This document shows positions 53,706-63,200 of a DNA stretch of 64,000 bases, piece after piece (position 1 is the first letter of the stretch; the number at the start of each line of letters is the position of its first letter). The position numbers were made by a program, and so were the translations under genes. This DNA is from Saccharophagus degradans 2-40 (GTDB lineage Bacteria > Pseudomonadota > Gammaproteobacteria > Pseudomonadales > Cellvibrionaceae): assembly GCF_000013665.1 (NCBI RefSeq), contig NC_007912.1, positions 186,001-250,000 on the forward strand. Reading direction: 5' to 3'. Under the pieces are notes generated by a model that saw only the letters and a program-made list of their open reading frames with translations, made no database searches and was not told the origin of the DNA.

Positions 53706-55214
53706 ATGCGCGAGTGCGGTCGCTGTGAGTCATCAAAATATCGAATTAGGCGCGTAGAACGAGGCGTTCCCTACTGTGAAAAATGCTACACACATATGTT
53801 TCCGTTGACTTCTTGCTGTAGATGTTTGGCAGAAGCGAGAATATTTAAATTCGATGAGATAAAGATTTGCCGCAAATGCAGAAATGTATCGCTCAATTGT
53901 GCCCGGTGCAAAAAAGGAATTGATAAAGCCTCAAGAAGGGTTGGCGATTCGCCATTATGCGGTTCTTGTGCAAATGTATTTTATAGAGAGGAAACCAACA
54001 ATAAATCTGTATATGAATCAGTTGGGGGTAAAAATTCGGAATTCAAAAAACTTGGCGTATCTACCAAATTCATAACGTGTAAACACTGTGGTAAGCATAG
54101 AAAGCAAAGCCCAAGCTATAACGAAAACGGCTTGTGTATTGAATGTTTTGAGCGTGGTTGCCCTCATCACGATTGCCCTCAATGCGGGAATGCTGTGGCT
54201 GGGATCGGAAATTCTATATGTTCGTACTGTGATCGAAAAAATAAAGTTCAAGCACGCATAATTCTGAATGTAGAAATGCTTGAAGGAGAAGACTTTAGAG
54301 AAAGGTTCTTGGTTGCTGCAAAACATATATTAAATAAGTCATCATCAGTTCAGCTGGTTGGAAGGGTTGATAGGCTAGCATCCGCATTTAGATTTTTGGA
54401 AGTGCGTTCGAAAAATGCTGAGAGTGTAGATCAGAAGCTAATAATGGATTCGATTGAGGATGAGATTTCTAGATCCTATTCGACCTTGGCAAATATATTG
54501 TGTGAAGCATTCTTTGTTGAGTGGAATGCCGAAATTGAGAGTGACATTCAGGAGTCGCGCCGAATACAAGACATTATTTCTCGAAATGATGAGCGGGCTA
54601 CGGTTGTGCTTAAGAAATACCTAGATTATCTGCTATGTAAAGGAAGTAAAAATTACAAAAAGAAAACTATTCGAGTTTATTTAAGATGTGCGGAAGCATT
54701 TTTATATTCTTTATGCAAAAGCAATACTTTATTGGAGTGTTCCCCAGAATCTGTTAGAAATTTTCAGTTGCGAAACCCGGGTTTGCGAGCGTCACTGCGG
54801 GTGTTTTTTAATTTTGTTGAGTATTTCAGTGGGGTGAGGTATGCATCTCTGTCTATCCGGAAAACAGATGAAAAGAAGCTCGATCGGTTGCTCAGAGAAA
54901 AGTGCAGGGTTCTATCTGCGCGAATTGATAAATCTAGTGACCTTTCTGAGAGGAAGGCATTAACAGCTAAGATGCTCAGTTTGCTTTATGGAATTCCTTT
55001 GGGGCTGGTTGTTAATCAGACGGTCGATAGTTTTTTTGTTGATGGAGCTAAAGTTTACTGGAGGATAGATGAAAGCATAATACTGATCCCACAAATTGTC
55101 TCGAGTTATCTTATTGAATCAATCTCTAGCGAAAAATCAAGATTTGTGTTTTGGGGGGATGGAAAGGAAAGGCCTATGTCGACTGCGTCGGTGAACTATT
55201 GGAGCACCATTTGA
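53706..55214 (+). CDS. Zinc-ribbon plus degenerate tyrosine-recombinase-like protein (TniE position)
   Basis: About 502 residues. The first 190 contain about ten CxxC pairs (ECGRCE, YCEKCY, ICRKCRN, NCARCKK, LCGSCAN, TCKHCGK, LCIECFERGC, DCPQCGN, ICSYCDRK), a zinc-ribbon array. Residues 280-500 look like an integrase core-binding helix bundle and a truncated catalytic domain (RKALTAKMLSLLYGIPLGLVV, then VFWGDGKERPMS), but the usual first arginine is missing and the HxxR and Tyr regions are absent. By position it corresponds to TniE of Tn6022-like elements, whose role is not known to me. Start at ATG 53706 rather than an upstream TTG overlapping tniQ. Confidence 0.75.
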   Translation: MRECGRCESSKYRIRRVERGVPYCEKCYTHMFPLTSCCRCLAEARIFKFDEIKICRKCRNVSLNCARCKKGIDKASRRVGDSPLCGSCANVFYREETNNKSVYESVGGKNSEFKKLGVSTKFITCKHCGKHRKQSPSYNENGLCIECFERGCPHHDCPQCGNAVAGIGNSICSYCDRKNKVQARIILNVEMLEGEDFRERFLVAAKHILNKSSSVQLVGRVDRLASAFRFLEVRSKNAESVDQKLIMDSIEDEISRSYSTLANILCEAFFVEWNAEIESDIQESRRIQDIISRNDERATVVLKKYLDYLLCKGSKNYKKKTIRVYLRCAEAFLYSLCKSNTLLECSPESVRNFQLRNPGLRASLRVFFNFVEYFSGVRYASLSIRKTDEKKLDRLLREKCRVLSARIDKSSDLSERKALTAKMLSLLYGIPLGLVVNQTVDSFFVDGAKVYWRIDESIILIPQIVSSYLIESISSEKSRFVFWGDGKERPMSTASVNYWSTI

Positions 55215-57006
55215 GATAGTCGAAAAGTCCAATCGATAGAATTTCATTCAACACATCTTTGAGGTCAAGCTCATTCTTTGAGCTAAATTTATGCTTCCAG
55301 AAATCAATGTTAACTTCTGGAAAATATTTTTGGGATAGCATCATTATTTCTTTTTTCTTTCCTTTGCCTAGAGCAATCAAAGTTAACATTAGTTTTATAT
55401 CTTCATGGTTTGTTGACTTTTCATTATCGATGTACTTATATTTTACGGAATGATAGCTAACCGTTTGGGTGCTCTCTATTTCAATCCAGTAGGTCGTTCG
55501 ATTATACATATCCTTAATTTCAAAAATAAAAGCCGCTCTTGGTATTTTATCCGCTTTACCTATTTTTAAAGTGCTCCAGCTAAGTCGAGTTTTCACTTTG
55601 GACATCGGATTCATTTGATATTCCTTAGGGAATTCATGTGCAGCTCTACCTGATCGTGTAATGGTTACTATTTTTGGATTTACCGATTTTACCGATTTTA
55701 TCTGTGGGTGTTGAACGAGCATACTCATGATCTTCAGTATCAATCCAAACCTTTCTGTTATGGGGTAATCTGCTGGTTCTGGAACGGCTTCGCCGTTTGC
55801 AATCCCTGCCTTTGTGCCAAATGGGTTTCCTGTTGAAATTTCTGAGGTGGTGCGATATTTGGGATCGGATTTTTCTTCATCGGAGTATGACTCGCTAATT
55901 TCCTTTGGTTTTTTAAATTCCTTTGGCTGGTTGCTCCAAGTAGCATTTAAGCCTTTTATTGGCGTTGGATTCGGTGCAGAAGGTTCTTCTTCATTCAATA
56001 TTGTGGGAGGATCTTCAGCTGAGTCATCTAAATTATAATAGGTTGGAGAGTATTGGGAATATGGATTGGGTTTATCCGAATCTGATGACGACTTGCCTTT
56101 TTCATTGCTTTTATCATACCGATAGTTAATGTCGGGATAATCATCTGGCCAGTCCACGTGCGTAATATTGTAGAGCAGGTATCTATTTGTGTGCTCGCAT
56201 AACTTATAGCATCTTCCCGAGACTTTGAGTGATGAAGTGCGAAACGGGATAAGCGCTTTTAGATTTCCTTCGTCGCTAAGAAGTGATCCTGATAGGTAGT
56301 TTAGGCAGCGTCTGCCGTACGGATGTATTAGAAGATTTGCCAAAAAAAGTTTGTGATCAGAAGGAAATCCTTTTCGAATAACAATCTCAATAGTGTTGTT
56401 TTTCTCGCAATAGTATGAATCGCTTGATTGAATTAGTTGTTCTATGTATTCATCAACAATCGACGTGGAGAGGAAGATATTTGCTAGATAACTTATTGGT
56501 GCATAAAAGCAACGAAAGATTTCACAGTCAGGAGTAGCAATTGTTGAGTTGGCTGATGTAAAAATCGTGCAATTGCCATTTAAATAGCCATCGAGTGGAA
56601 ATAATTTTCTGCTAATTGGCCTGTATGGTAATTCGGGGCGCCACCACTGGGGCTTGTCTGGAAGCTCTTCTGTGACGCTTTGCTCAATACAATTGTCTGT
56701 ATCAATTTTGAAGTGTTTTATAGGGCTTGGAATAAAGCCGCAGATTTTTCTGTCTTGAATGACTGTTCCTATGGGGATTAGGGGGATCATTCCTGCGTCA
56801 ACTAATATCGGCTTCTTCCTCCCTGGAGTTGGGAAAATATGATTTGAAGTCAACGGCTCTTGACGAGATTCGTCAATTTCTTCAAGGATCACCCGTACTT
56901 GTGGTGTACTGCCCTTCCGATAAGGAGGGGCGACCTGGTCTATCCACCGAACCCACCATAATCCAGGAGGGGCAATTGTAACGATATAGTCATTAGTTGA
57001 GCGCAT
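55174..57006 (-). CDS. Convergent Tn7-like accessory protein, TnsE-like candidate
   Basis: About 610 residues from ATG 57006, with GGAAAA upstream; a frame from a TTG at 57291 would add 95 residues and is less likely. No standard motifs. The order of parts matches Tn7 TnsE as I recall it: a beta-rich first half, a middle segment with FLSTSIVDEYIEQL, NNTIEIVIRKGFPSDHKLFLANLL and LKVSGRCYKL...YLLYNI, a long acidic, proline-rich low-complexity linker (about residues 300-430), and a C-terminal domain (RFGLILKIMSML...ITRSGR...FIFEIKDMYNRTTYWIEIES). Unlike in Tn7 it is transcribed against tniE, overlapping it by 41 nt. TnsE directs transposition to replicating plasmids. Confidence 0.55.
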   Translation of the reverse strand: MRSTNDYIVTIAPPGLWWVRWIDQVAPPYRKGSTPQVRVILEEIDESRQEPLTSNHIFPTPGRKKPILVDAGMIPLIPIGTVIQDRKICGFIPSPIKHFKIDTDNCIEQSVTEELPDKPQWWRPELPYRPISRKLFPLDGYLNGNCTIFTSANSTIATPDCEIFRCFYAPISYLANIFLSTSIVDEYIEQLIQSSDSYYCEKNNTIEIVIRKGFPSDHKLFLANLLIHPYGRRCLNYLSGSLLSDEGNLKALIPFRTSSLKVSGRCYKLCEHTNRYLLYNITHVDWPDDYPDINYRYDKSNEKGKSSSDSDKPNPYSQYSPTYYNLDDSAEDPPTILNEEEPSAPNPTPIKGLNATWSNQPKEFKKPKEISESYSDEEKSDPKYRTTSEISTGNPFGTKAGIANGEAVPEPADYPITERFGLILKIMSMLVQHPQIKSVKSVNPKIVTITRSGRAAHEFPKEYQMNPMSKVKTRLSWSTLKIGKADKIPRAAFIFEIKDMYNRTTYWIEIESTQTVSYHSVKYKYIDNEKSTNHEDIKLMLTLIALGKGKKKEIMMLSQKYFPEVNIDFWKHKFSSKNELDLKDVLNEILSIGLFDYLKWCSNSSPTQST

Positions 57007-57332
57007 GCTTTTCCGACAGTACTTGAGGAAGTTCCACTGATTCTCGTCATAGAACGGATGACCGACCAAGAAAAAAATGAAGAAAAGTAAAGAAAAGCGC
57101 CTTACATGCAGCTCAGTGGCGCGAATGATCGCGCATTTACCTGTTTTTAACGTGCAGTTAACTAACGGATTAATAGGGTTTTCATGGTTTGTATAGTGGG
57201 TGGGTAAATGTCTTGTGTTAATTTGAGTGGTTACTTTTAGCTGAATACAATAACGCTCAAAGTTTGCTTGTTGGATCAATATAGGCCGCAATGTAAAATA
57301 GAACTGGGCTAGGATGACGGAAATTAAAAGTT

Positions 57333-57344
57333 ATCGGCGCCGAT
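57333..57344. promoter_or_regulatory. 12-bp palindrome between divergent cargo genes
   Basis: ATCGGCGCCGAT is a perfect palindrome in the 458-bp region between the TnsE-like gene (start 57006) and the divergent gene at 57465. It lies about 120 bases before 57465, so it may be an operator for one or both genes. The rest of the region shows nothing I can name. Confidence 0.3.
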
Positions 57345-57464
57345 GGTAACATGTTGTAATCGAATCAAATTCTGACGTAATGTTCGCCATGAGTCGCTTA
57401 ACTTCGCGGACTAACATTTCGCGTATTGGCGCGAATTATCACCTAGCGCGATGTTACTTGGATT

Positions 57465-58391
57465 ATGCAACACGAAATTAAACCAATTACTGTAAGGACT
57501 TGGCGGCGCTCACATCTGCATTCCATTCAAAGACCTGAGACTGACTGGACTTTGGGGCTCTATGTTGAAGAATCCATAAAGAGGCGTGTTGTACACTTAT
57601 TTGCGATTGTGCAAGATTTTGAAGTCGTGCCGTTTCGAACGAGCGCCTTTAAAGTCTGTACTCAAATAGCCAGGTCTCTCAATAGTTCAAGCAGTGTTCT
57701 TGATTTCGACTGGACTTTTACTGCAAGCGGTGGGCGTAGCGATATCCTGTTTCATCAACAAAGTGGGTACGTTACCGGCGTATCATTTTCCAATTCGTTG
57801 CCCGTAGAAAAGCCTTACTTTCATCAGACTATTGAGAGATACAATGAAGCCCTAAACTCCCGATACGATATGCTGGACGTGCTATCGGATGGCCATCAGG
57901 AGCACTATTTGGGACCGCCAAAGCGTATGATGATCATACCCTTGCCACTGCACCCCGAGAAGCATCACGTTATGAATGCCGCATATTTTTTGGATGAAAA
58001 GTACAAGGTCATACTTGTCAATACACATGAATTCATAAGTTATTGGATTGAGCAAGAGAAAGAGAGGCATTCGTGTGGCAGTATTGAGGCGCTTAAGGAA
58101 ATATACGATGCACAGGATTTCAAAGGTGACGACTCTATCTTACCTCCTTTTCATACCACGCTGGAAGAATCAATCTATTTTGTTAGGCCTGAGTTCGAGC
58201 AGCCTGATGAAACGGCGATTTTGAAATACATGTTTGTAGCGGGAAATGCTTACCGAATTCGGTTTGTTAATGGTAGGCACAGAACAGTGAATTTTTTCAA
58301 ACTAGGCGCTCCATTTATTCCTTTAACAGTGGAAAAAGATGTCACTTTTGAAGAATTCAAAAGGCGTTTCGAATGGAGGAAGGGTATTTAA
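57465..58391 (+). CDS. Cargo protein with a GRHR motif (possible plasmid fertility-inhibition-like)
   Basis: 308 residues, no signal peptide or membrane segment. The C-terminal RIRFVNGRHRTVNFFKLGAPFIPL resembles the ParB/FiwA-like motif GRHR...GA..IP seen in proteins that sense or block plasmid transfer; the match is from memory and is short. The rest, including LDFDWTFTASGGRSDILFHQQSGYVTG, is unfamiliar. It is divergent from the TnsE-like gene and 69 nt upstream of the nuclease gene, so it may form an operon with it. Function not established. Confidence 0.5.
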   Translation: MQHEIKPITVRTWRRSHLHSIQRPETDWTLGLYVEESIKRRVVHLFAIVQDFEVVPFRTSAFKVCTQIARSLNSSSSVLDFDWTFTASGGRSDILFHQQSGYVTGVSFSNSLPVEKPYFHQTIERYNEALNSRYDMLDVLSDGHQEHYLGPPKRMMIIPLPLHPEKHHVMNAAYFLDEKYKVILVNTHEFISYWIEQEKERHSCGSIEALKEIYDAQDFKGDDSILPPFHTTLEESIYFVRPEFEQPDETAILKYMFVAGNAYRIRFVNGRHRTVNFFKLGAPFIPLTVEKDVTFEEFKRRFEWRKGI

Positions 58392-58460
58392 TATTAGTCA
58401 ATCACCAAAATACTAAGGGTCGAATACGGTTTGAATTTGAGAATGAGAGGAAAGTTTTTA

Positions 58461-59522
58461 GTGAATTATTCACATATTACTAGTGCGAACTCCCTTGAAC
58501 AGTTAATGCATGATTGTCAAATGCATCTCAAGTTGCGTTGCCGGAATAAAGGGCAAGGGACTGCTTACGCTTTTCAATGCCAATTTTGTGGCGAGTTTCG
58601 GGGAAAAGAAGAACCCAAACGATTTCATTCACAACAGCCTGTTGCGGCTGACTTGAAGCTCGCTGAGCTATACCAAAAAAAGTTTCAAGAGCTGAATATG
58701 GCTAATTTGAAGGACTTACCTTTAGGTGATTACGCTGAAGAAGGAAAGCCGATCAAAAGTGGCGTTGAGGAGGCTGAAGAATTACAGGCATGCATCGAAA
58801 ATTTTTGTCAGGAAAACGGATATAACAAAGACAGACTTTTGAAATTATTTCTTTACCGTCAGCGAGAAGCGGCAATTAATGAATATCTTACTCGTTGGAG
58901 CAGAGAGTCGGACCTTCATGATTGGTTCTCTGAGGTGTTTGCTAAATGGTTTGATGTATACCACGAAGTTCCAGGTTACGGGTATATTAATGGCGAAAAA
59001 ATACCATTAAAGATTGACTTCCTCATTAAGGCGAAAGATGAGTTATTGGAGTGTGGATTTACAAACCAATTTTTTGGAGTAGAAGTAAAGTATTTGGACC
59101 CGCGATCCGGAAAAGGTTTTCATAAAAAGAGTTCCGAGGGGGTTTTTCAAGCATTGAGCTATTGGTATAGCGGAGCTCGATGGTCGTTGACCGGAGTTCA
59201 GAATATAGAGCTTGCTTCGGTTCTGTTTTTGAGCAACCTTTCGTTCAGAGATGAATCCGATCAAGTATTCGAAACTTATGACCGGTTGTATGATAGAACA
59301 TGGCGTACCTATTTCAGTATTGCTAATCACGCAAACGTTGGAGAAATTCAAATTAGGGAATGGCAAGGGTCACTAAAAAGTTGGAGATTCGACTTCAATG
59401 GAGCAGCCTACTTTTCATTTCGGAAGAGTTCCGGATTAAAGTTGGGGAATCCCGATGTTATTAATAAGGGCCGAATTGGGAGCCAAAAGCTAAAAACTAA
59501 TGAGCTAAAGCGCTTAACGTAG
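58461..59522 (+). CDS. Restriction-like PD-(D/E)XK endonuclease with N-terminal zinc ribbon
   Basis: About 353 residues. A CxxC-type zinc site (CRNKGQGTAYAFQCQFCG) near residue 30-45, then a helical part, then the nuclease core: GEKIPLKIDFLIKAKDELL with the metal-binding aspartate, FFGVEVKYLDP with the E-V-K pair, and SEGVFQALSYW providing the next conserved Q/helix. I chose GTG at 58461 because GAGGAAAG lies 6 nt upstream; earlier TTG/ATG codons lack this. It follows the GRHR protein gene. It is probably a DNA-targeting defence nuclease or a single-component restriction or recombination enzyme. No methylase is next to it. Confidence 0.65.
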   Translation: MNYSHITSANSLEQLMHDCQMHLKLRCRNKGQGTAYAFQCQFCGEFRGKEEPKRFHSQQPVAADLKLAELYQKKFQELNMANLKDLPLGDYAEEGKPIKSGVEEAEELQACIENFCQENGYNKDRLLKLFLYRQREAAINEYLTRWSRESDLHDWFSEVFAKWFDVYHEVPGYGYINGEKIPLKIDFLIKAKDELLECGFTNQFFGVEVKYLDPRSGKGFHKKSSEGVFQALSYWYSGARWSLTGVQNIELASVLFLSNLSFRDESDQVFETYDRLYDRTWRTYFSIANHANVGEIQIREWQGSLKSWRFDFNGAAYFSFRKSSGLKLGNPDVINKGRIGSQKLKTNELKRLT

Positions 59523-59712
59523 ATTGTGTCATCTTGACACCGATTTTTCGCGACTCACGATAATACAACCATAATAAGTGAAAACGCATGTGGTCGAGCT
59601 GTAAAGAGTCAGAGTGGGATAATCGGTGGGCAGCCCAGCTGCTTTTTGTTCTTGGGATCGTAATATACAATTTGGCCAAGTTTAGCATTCTGTGGGAGCA
59701 ATAATTATGCAA

Positions 59713-59740
59713 GCCGAGCGATCAAATTGCTCGGCCTTTC
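59713..59740. terminator. Hairpin terminator after the nuclease gene
   Basis: GCCGAGC (59713-59719) pairs with GCTCGGC (59729-59735) and is followed by CTTTCT on the plus strand. It probably ends transcription from 58461, about 190 nt after its stop. Confidence 0.65.
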
Positions 59741-59847
59741 TAAACGGTATTACTTTTCAATAGGTTTATAGGTAGTATCTCTGGCAAGCGTTTTGTTACG
59801 CCTACACACAAAAATTTGAAATAGATATTTTTTTAATAAAGATCAAT

Positions 59848-60093
59848 CTAGTTCAAGTTAATGCATTGTATTTGCTGGCGTGGTGGAGTTAAGTCAGTGT
59901 CTAGGTTCAGGTGTCTAATGATATAAGCGGCCAACGCTTTGCGTGTTTCAATAATTAGTTCACTATTTGTCATAGCGTAATCGTATTCGATCATTTTTGC
60001 GATGCGGCTATTTGTAGGAATGCGCCCGTCTTTCAAAAGAGCCGATACCGAATTCGGGGGAGCCTGAAAGCCCTGAAGGGTGTCGTCAAAAGT
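59848..60093 (-). pseudogene. C-terminal gene remnant, about 81 codons, no start codon
   Basis: The minus-strand frame from a stop at 60094-60096 reads TFDDTLQGFQAPPNSVSALLKDG, then RIPTNSRIAKMIEYDYAMTN, and ends with TPPRQQIQCINLN. It has protein-like composition and a helix pattern but no good start; only a TTG in mid-frame is available. It looks like the end of a larger gene cut off at about 60096, consistent with cargo turnover in a transposon. The family is not recognised. Confidence 0.5.
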
Positions 60094-60254
60094 CTAAATG
60101 CTTTTTCGCTATGTTGCATTTATTGATAAGACCTATTGCCATTAGCTGTAAGATATGCTTCGCGATAAAGCATTTTGGATTCACGCAGAAAATATTTGGA
60201 CTTGATCAAACGTTCCTTAGGCCATAACACATATGGCTGGTGGACCTTTCGGGT

Positions 60255-63200
60255 TCAAGGTGACTTTGACCAGTCAGTAATATCATCGAATTTCAACTTG
60301 GGCTTTGTGCTGTCATCATGCTTTGCATCTAATATAGCTTTTCTTTTTGCTTGAACAGCATTAGAGATTTTAGGTGGAATATTGGGAATCTTCTTTAAAA
60401 TACGTAATATACAATCGCAGGTGCCAAATAAGCGTGGAGGGTAACTATCAAATACTTTATCCAGCAGTTTGATATATTCTGCATATAATGATACATCATT
60501 ATTTTCTTTTGCTTTCAATAGTTGGCTATAGAGTCTTAAATTATGAAAGTCCTCTTGCAACATTTCACAAGCTAGTTCGAAAACGTCCTTGTCACTCAAC
60601 CAGAGTTCTATATCAAAAGGATCGTCAAGAATATCAGGAAGATATGGATCAACTATTTCAAACCACTGCTGTTTTGTTTCTTTGTTAGGAGCTAGTGAGA
60701 ACAGTGCAGACCAAGCTTCAGGCATATAATTCCCTGTGCAATCCAGTTTGATTTTCAGTAGAAGATCGAGCATTCTCTCAGCATGTTTAACGCCGACATC
60801 ATTAATAACGCTTGCTACTCGCTTGCCGTCGCCGCCAAAGGTAATTTCGCTCCAGGCAAGTTCAAAAAGGTCATGATCAGGTGATCGGGCTATTAACTCA
60901 ATAATGGGCTCCCATTCTTTGGTGGAATTGTGATGACAGCCGATCCACCACAATGGCTGAGGGTTGCCGCAGAAAACTTTCATGGAGGCGTTAAGCAAGG
61001 AAGGCTCCATTATTTCCAAAATAGTATTGGGGCTGTCATCAAGAGAAAGTTGTGTTCCCAAAATAACTTTCTGAAGTGAGGCAGGGACGTTTGCACTGGT
61101 TATAACAATCGCTTGTAGCCATATTTTATCCGTACGATTACCTGTTAAGGTATCGGTTAATGCTTCTCTCTCCTCAATTGTTAGATGTTGCCAGTCGTCT
61201 ACCAAGTCACTGATAATGGCCATTAATGCCGGCGTAGAAGTAAAGGAGAGCAAACGCTCAATTCTCTTTTCTCGCTTTTCAGGGTATTTTTTCGTGGTAG
61301 ACATTAAAATTTTTGCCACACCAAGGGAGAAGTTACTTGGCAACATTTGATTGTCAAGTTGATTTTCTAAATATCCCATCCAGCTATCACAAATAGCAAG
61401 CATTGTATTAGCGCCTACATGCGGCACCGCTTCTCTAAATACATTAAACATACGCGCGTCAGAAAATGTCGCGTTTATGGGCAGTTTTGATATTACAATT
61501 GGCATAATTGCCTCAAAAACAGGCCAAGGTGGAGTAATGTCATATTCTTCCTGCGTTCTTTCGAAGATGACCAGAGGATTCATCATGGCAATTGCGTTAG
61601 ATACGCATTCAGACATCTGGATAAGACCGGCAATCAGTTTATCTTGCCGTTCTTGTGTGAGCGTTTCCCAGCTAATGATGGTTGCATTTAGTACTGCTAA
61701 TGCAACGCTGGGGTGGTTCTCTTGAAATATTCTTTCTAATATATCATTGTCATCAGTACGTGTAATAGAAAGCCATATTCTGGCAACTTCAGAGCGAATG
61801 ATGGCGACATCATTGGATAATAAAGTTTTTACAGCATGATGAGAAATTTTATCAGGTTGCGCTGAATAGAATCTTAGTATTTTCTCTATTTGCTCAGGTG
61901 TTAAAAAAGTCTCGCTATTTCCATCTAAGGTTTGCAAATAGTCTATTACCTCACCTTCGTTAACATGTTGATATTGCCGAAAGAATGAATCAGTAGAGTG
62001 ACTGGTATCAATAACAGCCTCACCATTGACCCAAGTAATATTATCAAGCGAATGAAAACTAACGCGGTTAACCCATTCCTGTAAGTCTTTTTGCATTCCA
62101 TCGTTCAGAGAAACCTTTGGGTTCAATAGAAAGTCGAAACAAAGGTCACGAGTGGCTGGAAAAAACGATTTTAAGCCACTTTCGGCGAGTTTAAGCAGCT
62201 CCTCCTGTTGTTTTAATCTTTTGCCAAGGTAGGTATAAACCCAATGAAGGTTACGAGCTGTTGAGCGACTTGTTATTGGTGTTATTGTTCGAAGGCCGCG
62301 TTCAGTGATGTTAATGATCTTTTGGGCAAGTCTCGCACTGGGGTTTTCCAAAGTTAGCTCTGCTGCTGACTGATAAAACGCATGGGTAATGCGAATCGTC
62401 CCATTATCATCAATATTAATGATATTTCTCTTCTCAAGATCATCCAGCTGGGATTGATGTACTTCTGACAAGGTGTATTCCTTGTCATAGCAGGGTGGCT
62501 CAAAGCCCTTAGGAGTGCCTGCACCCAAGGAAAATGTGTGACAGTCTTCTTCATATTCGGGCAATTGAACTTCATCACATAATATAAATGCCAAATCCTT
62601 TTCGTCTATACCATGCATGGTAGACGATGTGATAGCTAAGGATTGTAATAGTTGTTCGTAACCATTGTTGGTCAACGCAAGGGATAGATCTTTTGCATCA
62701 GTTCTAGCATGACGAGTAATATTTTCCAGAGCGTAGTTGTCATTCAATTCGTGATGGTTTATAGCTAAATAATTTAAACAACCAGGCTCTAGATCAATAT
62801 CATTATTCTGTAACCCAGTGATAACAATTTTCTTTAACGATGGATCAACTGTATAGGTATCGCAAAGAGATAGCCATAAATTGACGAGAAACGTGGATGT
62901 GTAATATTTACTTTGAAAAAAACTATTAGCGTGTAGCTGTACATCTTCAATTTTGTTTTGATTGGTAGTGAATAGAAGCTGATCTTGGGATTGTGCAACA
63001 ATAAGTTTTCTCTTTGACGATAGAGTAGTGGCAAGTTGTTTTAACTTTGTAAGTGCTTGTATAGGATTAGCAATTAGTTGTGTGCCACCGAACGGGTCAT
63101 CAAGAAAGGCTAAGCGCGGATGGTGGCTCATATGGTATAGAAAACGTTCTGCTTCTTCTATATCATTACAAAGTAAAACGTTATAGCCCTTGGATTGATA

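Larger units (their letters stand above)
59523..60254. other. 732-bp intergenic region inside the cargo
   Basis: Contains the hairpin at 59713-59740 and the reading-frame fragment at 59848-60093. The interval 60097-60254, before the end of the nSTAND gene, shows nothing recognisable. Confidence 0.6.
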
